A stretch of DNA of 64,000 nucleotides from assembly GCA_016617855.1 (NCBI GenBank), contig JAECUM010003274.1, forward strand, positions 89,376 through 153,375. Reading direction: 5' to 3'. The position numbers were made by a program, and so were the translations under genes. Within the stretch, counting starts at the first letter, position 1. Every line of letters begins with the position of its first letter. The DNA comes from Megalonaias nervosa. Its lineage: Eukaryota; Mollusca; Bivalvia; Unionida; Unionidae. Below are positions 1-12,814 of the stretch, one piece after another. Under the pieces are notes generated by a model. That model had not been told where the DNA came from. It worked only from the letters and a program-made list of their open reading frames with translations, and made no database searches.

Positions 1-174
1 TCAAAATAGATTCCTTCCATTTTCAGCCCAAGCAGCATGAAAAATGTTGTTCATTCAACAGTTTATTAAAAATAAATAGATATTAAGATGTTTTATTTCC
101 AAAACTAAATTTTTATTACACTTATAAAAATAAGTATTTAAAACTGTTCATTTCAAAACCTATCAGCTGCCTTG
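1..174. other. AT-rich single-copy-looking sequence
   Basis: No open frame, repeat or signal is seen. It is probably intronic or intergenic DNA. Confidence 0.4.
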
Positions 175-372
175 AATGTCTTAAATGTAAAAAAAAAGAC
201 TTGTCACATTGTAATACTCCCTTATTACACTGTAATGCTTACTTGTCACACTGAAATACACACCTATAACACTGAAATATTCATTTATCACTTTGTAATA
301 CTCCTTTATCACATTGCAGAACTCACTTATCACATCAATACTCCCTTATCACACTAACACTTATTTATCAGT
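175..372. repeat. degenerate minisatellite, unit about 25 bp
   Basis: About eight diverged copies of a unit of the form CACATTGTAATACTCCCTTAT. The short open frame across it is a by-product of the repeat. Confidence 0.6.
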
Positions 373-439
373 GGTTTTGTGCAGAACAATAAATTCTTAG
401 TAATTACCTTGGATACAATATATACCTACTGACGCAGCT

Positions 440-1325
440 GTATCAGCTTGGACATGAAACTACTGATTGTTGTATTGCCTTGGACTTGTACATAGTGATT
501 GCTCTATTGCCTTGGACATGTACATAGTGATGGCTCTATTGCCTTGGACATGTACATAGTGATGGCTCTATCACCATGGACATGTACATATTGATGGCTC
601 TATTGCCTTGGACATGTACATTGTGATGGCTCTATCACCTTGGTAATGTACACAGCGATGGCTCTATCGCATAGGACACGTACATGGTGATTGCTCTATC
701 GCATAGGACATGTACATAGTGATGGCTCTATCGCCTTGGACATGTACATTGTGATGGCTCTATCACCTTGGTAATGTACACAGCAATGGCTCTATCACCT
801 TACAACTGTACATAGTGATGGCTCTATCGCATAGGACATGCACATAGTGATGGCTCTATTGCCTTGGACATGTATGTATTGATGGCTCTATCACCTAGGA
901 CATGTACAATGTGATTGCTGTATTTCCTTGGACATGCACATAGTGATGGACTGTGATTGCTGTATTGCCTTGGACATGCACATAGTGATGGCTCTATCAC
1001 CTTGGATATGTACATATTGATGGCTCTATTGCCTTGGTCATGTACATTGTGATGGCTCTATCACCTTGGTAATGTACACAGCGATGGCTCTATCACCTTA
1101 CAACTGTACATAGTGATGGCTCTATCGCACAGGACATGTATGTATTGATGGCTCTATCACCTAGGACATGTACATTGTGACTGCTGTATTGCCTTGGACA
1201 TGTACATTGTGATGGCTCTATCACCTAGGACATGTACAATGTGATTGCTGTATTTCCTTGAACATACACATAGTGATGGACTGTGCTTGCTGTATTGCCT
1301 TGGACATGTACCTACTGATTGATGG
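440..1325. repeat. minisatellite, unit about 32 bp
   Basis: Roughly 27 copies of a 32-bp unit containing GACATGTACATAGTGATGGC and CTCTAT. Two or three variant types (GACATG, GTAATG, CAACTG before TACA) alternate in blocks, suggesting segmental duplication inside the array. No coding function is seen. Confidence 0.9.
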
Positions 1326-1960
1326 ATCATTTGTAAGTCAATGAGGCACTGAGCTGTTGATCAGTTATAACAATTACATATCAGCTTTATTCATAGTATA
1401 AATTATAATTGCAGATTTCCTTACTTCCACTCTTTAATGTCAAACTTGTGAGTATGTAATGAAATTAAGAACACTGCACCCCTAATATTAATAAGCCATT
1501 TTGTTCTGATTGTATCAAAACATGTGCAAGAAAGGAGTTAATTGTGGTTTGATGGCCCAGTACTCAAAACCTGCAGCGTAGAAATAAAAAACCCAACAAC
1601 TTACAACCTGAAAATAATATAAATACACATGAACTGATAATGCTACTTTAAAATAAACTGTCCACAATTAAACCGATTCCTTGATCAGCAACCACTACAT
1701 AACTTGACGATGGTTTTACTGCTACCCACAATGGAAGACAATACACTACTTTACTTTCCTTACCCATGTATGTTTGGGGCACTTTACAGGATTTTTCTAT
1801 TAAAAAAAGCAAAGTGTCACATTCTCTGGATGCATTTATGAAGCAGTTTCTTTTAAAAGGTAAATAATATTGATTAAAGGAATAGTTCTCACTTCTTTAC
1901 CATTACATTCAGTCTAATGAATAGTACAGTGCATTACATAAATTTTCAATTAATTTGACT
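1326..1960. other. unique sequence, no gene seen
   Basis: AT-rich sequence with stops in all frames and no recognisable domain, RNA or transposon end. Confidence 0.4.
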
Positions 1961-2226
1961 CTAATGTGGCATGGCTATATACATAAATAATTTGACTCTG
2001 ATATAACAGATAAGGGATATATACATAAATAACCTGATTCTCATATGACAGATAAGGGCTATATACATACAAAAAAACTGGACTCTGTAATAACAGATAA
2101 GGGTTATATATATAAATAACAGAATCTGATATGACAGGTCAGGGCTATATAAATGAATAATTTGACTGATACGACAGACAAGAGTTATATACATAAATAA
2201 CTTGACTCTGATAAGCAATATATGGG

Positions 2227-2264
<38 letters not shown>

Positions 2265-2465
2265 ACTTTACTCTGATATGACATAAGGGTTATATACACA
2301 AATATCTTGACTGATAAGACAGATAAGGATTATATACATGAATAACTTCACCGATATGATAAGGGTCATATATATAAATAACTGAGTCTGATATGACAGA
2401 TAAGGGTTATATACATAAATAACTTGACTGATATGATAAGGGTTATATACATAAGTAGTAATAAC
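1961..2465. repeat. minisatellite, unit about 42 bp, with internal (TA)n
   Basis: About a dozen diverged copies of a unit containing GATAAGGGTTATATACATAA and ATAACTTGACTCTGATATGA. A (TA)n run of about 33 bp at 2229-2261 lies where one unit's TATATA segment has expanded. Minus-strand open frames here are repeat artefacts. Confidence 0.85.
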
Positions 2466-3000
2466 AAGATTTTTAAGATAGCTGCTATGGCAACCATTAT
2501 TAAATGCCAGATCAGCACCATTTTTATTTGGTACCAACTAGACATCATAAGAAGTCTTCAGTGAAACCCATGTTGATATGACCATCCATTTTGGAGAAGA
2601 AGTGATAAGATTTTTAAGATGGCTGCCCTGGTGGTCATACTGGATGTTAGATTGGTACCATTTTCATTTACGACCATCACAAGAGTCTTTTAATGAAATC
2701 CCTGTGTTGATATGACAATCCATTCAAGAGGAATAACAATGACAACAATTTCAAGATGGTTAGTGTGACTGCCATAATGGATGTTGGGTGGGCACCATTT
2801 TCATATAGGACCAACATCACAAAAAAAATCTTTAAATGAAACCCCATGTTGCTATGACATCATTCCTCTGGAGTAGCAATAACAAGATTTCAAGATGGCT
2901 GCCATGGTGGCTATACTTGATGTCAGGTTAATACCATTTGCATATAGGACCAACTAGACATTATAAGTCTTTCAGTGAAAACTACATGCTATTTTTACTG
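2466..3000. repeat. dispersed repeat family A, four tandem copies
   Basis: Four diverged copies of a unit of about 135-150 bp. Shared landmarks are AACAAGATTTCAAGATGGCT, a CATACTGGATGT block, ACCATTTTCATATAGGACCA and a GAAACCCCATGTTGATATGA block. Relatives occur at about 18540-18810, 27695-27965 and 45420-45720, so this is an interspersed family and not just a local array. No coding capacity is seen. Confidence 0.75.
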
Positions 3001-3489
3001 AAGCTAACCAGAGAAAATTTTCCAATCTTAAAAGAATCTAGATTTTCTGAATGTTGGGACCAGCCTGAACTAAAATTCATTCCAAGATGACAGTATTAGA
3101 CATCACGCACATTAAGGCTATTTTTACTTTACAAGAAATCTTATAACATGGTGTTGTTCAGTGATACAGGATCTTTTGAAAAAGGAATATAATTAGGTTC
3201 TGCAATGGGAGGGTTGGACTGGCGATCGGAGTGGAAGGTTGAGGAGGTTTAGAAATAACACTTTACCACATAACCACTTATTACCTTCTTTAACATCCCA
3301 AATCCCTGTGGAAAAATTATGGGAAAACAAACCATGTAGCAACTAACCAACAATATTCTTTTATAGCATGAAACCAGAAATTTTTTAGGCCTAACTGGAA
3401 AGCGAAATGTGCATTAATTTCATCATCATCATGCACATTTTAAAAGTAGAAAATTGATTCATAGTATCAAATACATGATGAGTTTGATG
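3001..3489. other. unique sequence, no gene seen
   Basis: No open frame or repeat boundary could be supported. A CAT-rich stretch occurs near 3420. Confidence 0.35.
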
Positions 3490-3945
3490 TAAGATGGACT
3501 TTACATTTTCAGCTTGTCAGTTAACAAATGACTGTATTCTGACTTTACATCTTTAGCACATCAATTAACAAATGAACTTGTTTTAACTTGACTAAATGTT
3601 CAGTCTGTCAGATAACAAATGAATATTTTGAGAGACTATATTTTGAGCCTTAGAGGTAACAAATGAATGTGCTTTGATTTGACTGAACTTCGAGCCTGTC
3701 TAGTAACAAATGAACGTGTTTTGACTGGACTAAATTTGAAGCCTGTCAGATTATGAGTTTTTACTTAATTTGGAGCCTGTCAGATAATAAATGTTTTGAT
3801 TTGACTAAATCTGAAACCTGTTAAATAACATGTACATGTGTATTGATTTAAACATATTTGCAGCATGTCAGTTAACAAATGAATATGTTTTGCCTTGACT
3901 AAATTTGTCGCCTGTCAGATGATAAATGAATGAATATTTACATGA
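3490..3945. repeat. minisatellite, unit about 55-60 bp
   Basis: About eight diverged copies of a unit containing GCCTGTCAGATAACAAATGA and GTTTTGATTTGACTAAATTT. Divergence is high, so the array looks old. Confidence 0.75.
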
Positions 3946-4290
3946 TAAACATGACTGTAGTACATGGGCAGGGCACTTGCCTCTTTTAAAAAAATAGTTC
4001 CCATTACTGTTGTGTAACTACTACTCATAACAATACAGGGCAGAAAAATTTAATGGTCAGGAGCCCATGACAAACAAACAGAAATTAATGCTGGGCAACC
4101 ATTTATGCAAATGTAAAAGCCTAAATGGGCAGCCATAAACAATCTAAAAAAATTATCATGTTAGAAACTATAATGGAATTTAATATTTTTTTTCAGCCAC
4201 AAACATTTAATCCCGAAAATGTCCCTTGGGTACCTACTGCAGGGTGCTGGGTCATCTCTGTAGTTGAGTGTTGGGTTTCAACTAGCCCCT
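3946..4290. other. unique sequence, no gene seen
   Basis: No supported feature. An open frame at 4125-4316 runs into the next short array and has no recognisable domain. Confidence 0.35.
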
Positions 4291-4372
4291 GGGGTGACCC
4301 TTCAATATACAACTAGCCCCTGGGGTGACCCTTCAATATACAACCAGCCCCTGGGGTGACTCTTCAATATAC
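4286..4372. repeat. short tandem repeat, unit 31 bp, about 2.7 copies
   Basis: Nearly identical copies built on CTAGCCCCTGGGGTGACCC followed by TTCAATATACAA. CCCCTGGGG inside the unit is a short palindrome. Confidence 0.8.
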
Positions 4373-5325
4373 AAGACTTATGAACGTTCGTCTTTTTTCA
4401 ACACACAAACATATAGTAGCAGCATCTTTCATCTTCGACTCAAAATACTGAATGCCCATGATCTAATAGCACACTTTTGAACAGGCCAATTTCACAATAG
4501 CTAAAAATAATGCTTTTGGGTTACAGTACAAATTTTCAAAAATCCCCCAGAGGCCCCCACTGCTGGGAGACTACTAAACAAAATGTCAAACCATGAGATG
4601 TGTACTGATTATAGCCTAGAGGATTTAAAGTGTTTAACCATCAAAAAGTAAAAATAAATTTTAAATCTACACAATGGTAGTGTCAGTGCACAAACGGCCA
4701 TACTAGCATCATGTACCTATGCCCTAATTTGCAAGAAAAAGGATGCCTTGCAGTTTTAAAAAATTGGTTTAAGTGTGATGTTGACATCCATCATTTCACA
4801 ATCTTTAATGACTCTCTGAAAATGCTCACTGGAATGGAGATTTACAAAAAAAAATGACCAAAAAATTAATTGATATCAGATTTATGAGTAGTAGAGAAGG
4901 CAAAAACGGTGATGAAAGGAACAATTTTTGAAAAAAGAAATTGCATCTGCATTTTTCACTGAAAGGCATGTCATTGAGATTAAAGTTTTAAGGAATAGAG
5001 ACCTTGTTTGGGTATAGAATAATGCTATTCTGTATTAAAATACAAAAACAAAAGAATGTTATTTTATTTATTTTTTTTTAGATAATTCTCCCACTCTGAT
5101 CCAGGATTCTGAAAATGGGTTTTATGAAGACATTTTCAGGGTTTGAAACTACCATTAGCCTGTTAGTCACAAACTAGTAGATTTCACTACAGACTAAAAT
5201 CTGTACACTGGTATTTAGTCTAATGGAAAATGTTATTTTAAATTTAGAAAGGGTGGAGACAGGATTCTCCCTTCTGAATCTGCATGGATAGCGAATGTTT
5301 TTCCACTTATTGTAGCTGCAGTTTA
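4373..5325. other. unique sequence, no gene seen
   Basis: AT-rich, no supported open frame, RNA or transposon end. Confidence 0.4.
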
Positions 5326-6340
5326 TTTAAACTACATACCCCTAAACATGCTTTGATACCTGAACTGTATATACCCCTAAACATGATTTGATACCTGAAG
5401 TGTATATACTCCTAAACATGATTTGATACCTGAACTGTATATACTCCTAAACATGATTTGATACCTGAAGTGTATATACTCCTAAACATGATTGATACCT
5501 GAAGTGTATATACTCCTAAACATGATTTGAATCCTGAAGTGTATATACCCCATAACATGATTTGAATCCTGAAGTGTATATACTCCTAAACATGCTTTGA
5601 TACCTGAACTGTATATACCCCTAAACATGATTTGATACCTGAACTGTATATACCCCTAAACATGATTTGATACCTGAAGTGTATATACTCCTAAACATGC
5701 TTTGATACCTGAAGTGTATATACTCCTAAACATGCTTTGATACCTGAAGTGTATCTACCCCTCAATATGATTTGACACCTGATGTGTATCTACTCCTAAA
5801 CATGCTTTGATACCTGAACTGTATATACCCCTAAACATGATTTGATACCTGAAGTGTATATACTCCTAAACATGCTTTGATACCTGAACTGTATATACCC
5901 CTAAACATGCTTTGATACCTGAACTGTATATACCCCTAAACATGATTTGATACCTGAACTGTATATGCCCCTAAACATGATTTGATACCTGAAGTGTATA
6001 TACTCCTAAACATGCTTTGATACCTGAACTGTATATACCCCTACACATGATTTGATACCTGAAGTGTATATACTCCTAAACATGCTTTGATACCTGAACT
6101 GTATATACCCCTAAACATGATTTGATACCTGAAGTGTATATACTCCTAAACATGCTTTGATACCTGAAGAGTATCTACCCCTAAACATGCTTTGATACCT
6201 GAACTGTATATACCCCTAAACATGCTTTGATACCTGAAATGTATCCACCCCTCAACATGATTTGATACTTGAAGTGTATATACTCCTAAACATGATTTGA
6301 TACCTGAGGTGTATCTACCCCTCAACATGATTTGACAACT
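5326..6340. repeat. minisatellite, unit 35 bp, about 29 copies
   Basis: Regular 35-bp units with CCTAAACATGATTTGATACC and TGAAGTGTATATACT. Alternating sites (GATTT/GCTTT, GAAC/GAAG, CCCC/CTCC) occur in recurring combinations, pointing to multi-unit duplications. The minus-strand frame at 6146-6328 is a reading of this array. Confidence 0.93.
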
Positions 6341-7110
6341 ATCATTAAAACTTTAAAAAAAACTTCCTTTAATCGGTTTAGTGCAAAATGAGATAAAATG
6401 CATAATAAAACAAACTTTTAGTGTAAAATCAATGCACGAGATATTTTTCATTTGCTTGGCTGTGCATGTTATTTATTTTATTAAAAACCAAATTGGGGAA
6501 TATTATTATTATTATTCTTATTATAGATCTGTATATTCTGAATGCTTATGTTTGTTTATCAACACCACAAGGCAAAAAAGAACAAAAAAAAAACATGTCT
6601 CTGGTTGACCGACCATCCCGGTCTCTCAATGCCAACCCTAGTACTTTTTCCCCCCATGGTAAAAAAAAAAATTCAAATTCAATTAAAAATTTTTTTAAAA
6701 AAAATCACATCAAATATGTTTGTTTTTTTTTTTTTAAATTATTTGCCTACCCTAATTTTAAAACCAGTGCAACAGAAAAAACTTTTCTTTTTTGGCTTAA
6801 TTACATGTATGTACATGATGTCGTGATATTCAGGCCTTCCAACGCCAAGTCAATATAAAGAACAGTGATAGCCTCATTTTGCTTTTTGTGATCATTATCA
6901 GGAAAGGCAACTCATCCAAAACACATATTGTTCGCTGGAGAAATAAGAATTTGGTGTAGAGCATGCAAAAGTTGTTTCTGTTTGCCAATTTTAGCTAAAG
7001 GAATATGGCAAGTGTAAACAATTAAACCAATCACAGTTGCTACTTTATACTACACTGGTCTGTAGGGTAATAGGTAGGCAAAAATCCCAAACTGTACCTT
7101 TACCTGATGG
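6341..7110. other. low-complexity AT-rich sequence with a dispersed-repeat fragment
   Basis: Runs of A and T dominate. A segment at about 6595-6690 (landmark CCGGTCTCTCAATGCCAACC, then a poly-A-like run) resembles 42640-42740 (landmark TTTCAGCGCAAACCCAAGC), so both look like copies of an unnamed interspersed repeat. The overlapping open frames at 6381-6858 read through A/T runs and carry no domain. Confidence 0.4.
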
Positions 7111-7842
7111 CTTAGACACTGGAATAATAATTAGTGACATGGGAATAATAGCGCTGGATTAGTGACACAGGAATAATAGCATTGGATTAATGACACAGGA
7201 ATAATAGCATTGGATTAGTGACATAGGAATAACAGTACTGGATTAGTGACACAGGAATAATAGCATTGGATTAGTGACATGGGAATAATAGCACTGGATT
7301 AGTGACACAGGAATAATAGCATTGAATTACTGACATGGGAATAATAGCACTGGATTAGTCACATGGGAATAATAGCATTGGATTAGTGACACAGGAATAA
7401 TAGCATTGAATTAGTGACACAGGAATAATAGCATTGGATTAGTGACATGGGAATAATAGCATTGGATTAGTGACACAGGAATAATAGCATTGGATTAGTG
7501 ACATGGGAATAATAGCATTTGATTAGTGACACAGGAATAATAGCATTGGATTAGTGACACAGGAATAATAGCAATGGATTAGTGACATGGGAATAATAGC
7601 ACTGGATCAGTGACATGGGAATAATAGCATTAGATTAGTGACATGGGAATAATAGCATTGGATTAGTGACACAGGAATAATAGCATTGGATTAGTGACAT
7701 GGGAATAATAGCATTTGATTAGTGACATGGGAATAATAGTATTAGATTAGTGACATGGAAATAATAGCATTGGATTAGTGACATGGGAATAATAGCATTG
7801 GATTAGTGACACAGGAATAATAGCATTGGATTAGTGAAAATG
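7111..7842. repeat. minisatellite, unit 28 bp, about 26 copies
   Basis: Units contain GGAATAATAGCATTGGATTA and GTGACA followed by CA or TG. The ACACAG and ACATGG variants are interspersed. Little divergence, so the array is relatively young. Confidence 0.93.
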
Positions 7843-9290
7843 TGAGCAGTAATGATGTAAACTTAGATAAACATACATGTAACAAAAGAGGTAAATTTCT
7901 GTTCAGGGATGGTCAACTACTGGAAAGCTGTCAGGCAACAGTCACCTAGTCCAATAAATCAGCCTTCAGACCTGTATTTACACCAATGGGTGGCAACCCA
8001 TTAGTATCATTGCAAGTTGGAATGGCAAACTCCATAAAAACAAAATGGAAATGGTTTGATTTTCTTTCATTTGCAGTTCTCAGCCAGATTAAATATGTGT
8101 GTGCAAACATGACACTTTCCATGCAGCTATATTAGTGCTGGGTAACATGAAATATATGTTTACCATTGAGTACTCTACCCTCATTTATAATGGTGTCAAC
8201 AATTTAATTTTATGGAGCACTGCTCTGACATTGTTATTAAATTTTCTGTCCGACAATAGCTGGAAAAATATATATCACTCTAATTTATAGCAAAATAACA
8301 CCATATTATATCCATAATCTATTATTTCAAAACAAAATCATATTGTTGAGATAAAAAAAAATATCTAGCTCAAAAGAAAATTGCATCACCCCTCCCCCAC
8401 CTCAGAAAAATTAAATGGCCATTACCTTATAGTAGGTAAATTTTGATATGTGTATGTGATGATTAAGCTTGCTCTACACTGTAGCCAACACTCAGTAAAA
8501 GACATGTGACATGAGAGAGCTTGCTGATAAAAATTTTAAGTGCTGAACTGAAACCAACAATTTTCAAGCTACACTAATGATGTATTAATCAGGAAACCTG
8601 AAGTGGGATGTCAACACCTGGAAACAATATTTATCAAAATGGACCTGTAAACATAAAACACACCTGCTCAACAAATGTAAAAATATTTATTGGACGTCAG
8701 AAATTATGTAAAATTCAAAACAGAAAATAAATGCTGTCCAGAAAATTGTAGGATGACTTATCGCAGGATAATTTGCAGTCTTAAAAATGATGAAAGTACA
8801 CAGCAAATTAACATACACTAATAAGTAATTTAAAAAAATTAGATTTGGGGGTTAATTCATAATTTTTGCAAAGGTTAGATCTGGTCTGAAATTCTTTCAA
8901 GACATACAATATGGTCACCACACTGGCATATGTGGCATGTGTCAAAATGTGATTAAAGGATCGTAAACTAAATTAAATTTGTAATATTCAAGATTAATTC
9001 CATGCAAATACAACTGTTACTGAAAAACAAAAAAAACATTATTTAAATTACAGGTCATGAAAAATAAAAAGCATGCTAGTAATATCATTAAATTTACTCA
9101 GAAAAATTTCTGTACATTCCTCACTAATGTTAACTACCTCAGTACCAGTACCATGAAAAAGTACCATGGCACACTTACTACCAGAAATAGTATTATGCAC
9201 TTCTGAAAAAAGTTGAATAATTCTGATTATGGCAATCATGGGAGCAATTGCAGCAATTTACCTGGCAACCATGGATTTTTAAATTTTTCA
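7843..9290. other. unique sequence, no gene recognised
   Basis: Open frames at 8099-8290 (+) and 9048-9239 (-) show no recognisable motif and ordinary AT-rich composition. No splice-flanked exon is convincing. Confidence 0.4.
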
Positions 9291-9295
9291 GCCAT

Positions 9296-9856
9296 GGTAG
9301 GATATGTGGTACTGACAAAAAACACTGGCTATGTGGTATTGACAAAAAACACTGGCTATGTGGTATTGACAAAAAACACTGGCTATGTGGTATTGACAAA
9401 AAACACTGGCTATGTGGTATTGACAAAAAACACTGGCTATGTGGTATGACAAAAAACACTGGCTATGTGGTATTGACAAAAAACACTGGCTATGTGGTAT
9501 TGACAAAAAACACTGGCTATGTGGTACTGACAAAAAACACTGGCTATGTGGTATTGACAAAAAACACTGGCTATGTGGTATTGACAAAAAACACTGGCTA
9601 TGTGGTATTGACAAAAAACACTGGCTATGTGGTATTGACAAAAAACACTGGCTATGTGGTATTGACAAAAAACACTGGCTATGTGGTATTGACAAAAAAC
9701 ACTGGCTATGTGGTATTGACAAAAAACACTGGCTATGTGGTATTGACAAAAAACACTGGCTATGTGGTACTGACAAAAAACACTGGCTATGTGGTACTGA
9801 CAAAGAAACACTGACTATGTGGTACTGACAAAAAACACTGCCTATGTGGCATTCAC
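9296..9856. repeat. minisatellite, unit 27 bp, about 20 copies
   Basis: Almost perfectly homogeneous 27-bp unit with TATGTGGTATTGACAAAAAA and CACTGGC. Because 27 is a multiple of three and the unit lacks stops in several frames, long open frames appear on both strands; they are artefacts. One copy near 9445 lacks a T and shifts the register. Some copies have ACTGAC in place of ATTGAC. Confidence 0.95.
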
Positions 9857-11008
9857 AAAAAGTTAACTTCTAGAATTGCAAATAAAGAGACTTGTACAAA
9901 CATAACTCTAGAAGCATTCCAAATAATTGTAAACATGGTATACTTCAAGATAAAAGTTCAAAGCTAAGGATGTTAGAAACCTGTAAGAGATACATCCCTA
10001 AAAGATAAAGGTAAAGTAAAAAAATCCTAAAAACAGTTTGACAGAATTTGTTATACAAAGACTTCACTAAGGCTGAAATACAGGTCAGTGGGCAGAGAAA
10101 ATCCAAATGTCTGTACAAGAGAAAGAGCTGATGACATTTTCCCGTCTGTAATCTTTGCTACTGATAAAACAAAGATTTCAAAAAAAAAGTTAATAAAAAG
10201 CAGAGTGCCTGTGTATGCTTGTATGTATGTATGTTATTTAAAAGTCCAAGACCTTGGCTGGAACATTATCACAAGACTAGGATGGGAGAGATAAATGGAA
10301 ATTGCAAGATAAAAATAAAAAGAAAGTTAAAAAAAAAAACTAAAAAAATTGGGACAAGTCAGTTAAAAAGAAAGTCTGAACATAAAATATAAAAAAGTAT
10401 TTTTAAAACTGGAATGCTGCAGAAGTTTCGAACCAGTGACCTCTTGCTTGACAGGCAATGTTGACAGAGAGAAAGAAAAATGTGGGTGTTTATATGTGAT
10501 TCATCCCAAACCGAAAAAGAATGCCTCCGAGTTACACACTTCTTATGACAGGCCTACAAGTAACTAAAGTGGCAGAACTTGTTATTTCTAAGCCATTCTT
10601 TGATCATGTCCCCAGACTAAAGCCTTTCTATTCCACCAAACAGTTAACCAGATTCCACCCTGGAGAGAAATTGTAAGTGCCTAAAACAATTACTGCTCCT
10701 GGAGAATGGATGCAGATGACAAATCAATGTTAGCAGTCTAAGAAAGCAATGTAGGACTCAACTAACTTAATTCTGATCATGCTTATTATTGATTTAATCT
10801 AACCCCTGGTGGTTCGATATTGCATTATATGTTTGCATTTTGCAATTCCAAAGTAATCTGGTGTTGCAATTGTTCAAGCTTAAAAGCTTTTGTTCAAAGA
10901 CTTGAACATGTATGAACGAGTTCCACTACTGCCATGCAAGGAGATATCCACAGTACATTAAGACCTGTGTTAGGTCTTGAACGACCAGAATCACAGTACA
11001 TTCTCAAT

Positions 11009-11010
<2 letters not shown>
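9857..11010. other. unique sequence with an unassigned small ORF and a SINE-head-like fragment
   Basis: Contains a 51-codon plus-strand frame at 10521-10676 (listed separately). At about 10425-10475, reading minus, a short stretch ends in GGTCACTGGTTCGAAAC, which resembles an RNA polymerase III B box and may be a fragment of a tRNA-derived SINE. Nothing else is supported. Confidence 0.35.
10521..10676 (+). CDS. small unassigned open frame, 51 codons
   Basis: Starts MPPSYTLLMTGLQV and ends RFHPGEKL before a TAA. It is not recognised. It is listed because its composition looks more coding-like than its surroundings and because its last codons form TTGTAAGTG, which would serve as a splice donor. 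It could equally be chance or a fragment of an old transposon. No function is proposed. Confidence 0.12.
   Translation: MPPSYTLLMTGLQVTKVAELVISKPFFDHVPRLKPFYSTKQLTRFHPGEKL

Positions 11011-11070
<60 letters not shown>
11011..11070. repeat. (TA)n microsatellite, 60 bp
   Basis: Uninterrupted TA dinucleotides. The open frames across it are artefacts. Confidence 0.97.
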
Positions 11071-11075
<5 letters not shown>

Positions 11076-11191
11076 TCAAACTATCCATGACAACAATGTT
11101 CCGACCATCCTCAAAATTCATGCTAGCAAAATGATACAGTTCAAATGTCTGATCACTAAACAAGACATACAATGGCAAATAATAACTAAAT

Positions 11192-11362
11192 ACGAACAGT
11201 ATGGTATTGACCCTAAAAGTAGACAGCATGATGTTGACCCTAAAAATAAAGGTATGGTATTGACCCTAAAAATAAACAGTATGGTATTGACCCAAAAAAT
11301 AAATGGTATGAGATTTACCTTAAAAATAAACAGTATGATATTGACTGTAAAAATAACACACA
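11192..11362. repeat. minisatellite, unit 28 bp, about 6 copies
   Basis: Units contain AGTATGGTATTGACCCTAAA and AATAAAC. The 5' and 3' copies are more diverged than the central ones. Confidence 0.85.
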
Positions 11363-11734
11363 TGCAATGACTGATATTATTAATGCTTTTCAATATTGGT
11401 AAATGATTATTGGCTGTCCTTTTCTGGAGCCTTTGTCATTTCATGTTTTTAGTTGCATCATCAGGATCTGTTTGACATGGAAATTTTGGATTCCCTACAC
11501 ATAGATTTATATGAGTTGCATAATCACCAAATGCTTGACAAGTAAATGTTTGATTATCAGCACATGGATTCACATGTACCTGTAAGTTGTTGACAGCTCA
11601 ACTTTGCTCATGTATCATGAACTAGGGAGAGGCAAAAGAAAGAAAATATAACCAGTCCTTTGCATAGAGGAGGACAGGGAATTCAGATCAAACAACATTT
11701 AAAGTCCCCTTGAAGACCTAAAAATAATGCAATT
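11363..11734. other. unique sequence, no gene seen
   Basis: No supported feature. Confidence 0.35.
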
Positions 11735-11970
11735 TCTTGCCAAAAAAAATTCCCATGGTTTCCTGAGTATATTCTAACCTCCACTTCCCATTACTGTACT
11801 AATGACACTGGTGTCATAATATGAAATTCCATGCTTTCCAGTGTATATTCCAACATAAACCCTCCATCACTCTAATGACCCTGGAGTCGTAATATTAAAT
11901 TCCCACAACTTTCCAGAGTATATTCCAAACTCCACTCCCCATCACTGTATTAATGACCCTGGGGTCATAA
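11735..11970. repeat. tandem repeat, unit about 75-80 bp, three copies
   Basis: Three diverged units share TTCCAGAGTATATTCCAA, CACTCCCCATCACTGT and AATGACCCTGGGGTCATAAT. The last block contains the near-palindrome ATGACCCTGGGGTCAT. Confidence 0.8.
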
Positions 11971-12800
11971 TACAACATTATGTCATACATGTATATGATG
12001 CATCTTTTTGTCATGTAACAGATATGCAGTCGTATCAGAAAATATTTGAACATGTTACTGTATTTTAAATATCTGTACATTTCATCTTTGACCGATTCCT
12101 TACCCTTACCTACCCCAGAACTTCAGGTGCTCATGCCATTAATTATCCCCACCCCAATGTCTTCTGATGGTTAACAAATGTGCAGCACTAATACTACTTT
12201 CATGGCTTAGAAAAGGCAAATCCCCAGGCTTTAATTGTTTGATGCCCAAATCCCAATCCCAAACCCCAACAAGTGACCCAGTGGTTGTAACCCAAACCCC
12301 AATATATACATCACATGTTCTGCTCCAAAGAATACATGTACAAAAGTTTGTTTACAGAATATTTTTAAAAATGTCACCATATTTGACCCTTGACTCCCTA
12401 CCAGGAAGCCCAGAGAAGAGCAGATGGGGGGGATAACATAATATGCCTTGTACTTCTGAAATCAGAAACAGTTATAATGAGATCCCCATGCTTTGAACTT
12501 AAACACCTCATGTTTTGGCTCATAATAACTGGATGCATTTTAGAACCACATAAGAAGTTTGAATGGCCAGGGAGATTTCAATAATTGCCACTAGTTATGA
12601 CACAGGGTCTATGCCCATTGGGGTAAGATTACACTCCAGGTGTACATTCAACCCTCGAAAATCCCACTCATAAGCTTGCAATTTGCGAATGGAAAAATGT
12701 CATTTGTGAGCTCAGAAAATAATAAGTAGGCTATCATATGGCAATAGTTTTCACACAAAAAATCGTGATTTTCTATCTATTTTAAAAAAAATAATTTACT
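11971..12800. other. unique sequence, no gene seen
   Basis: Open frames at 12167-12584 lack recognisable motifs. Short CCCAAA-type repeats occur near 12250-12300. No exon boundaries are convincing. Confidence 0.35.
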
Positions 12801-12814
12801 TACTGGCAATCAAT

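Noticed and set aside
9213..9828. Several open frames of 78-188 codons on both strands
   Set aside because: All are readings of a 27-bp tandem repeat, whose length is a multiple of three; no protein-like composition.
9296..9856. CRISPR-like regular array
   Set aside because: Units are directly adjacent with no unique spacers, and the DNA is eukaryotic.
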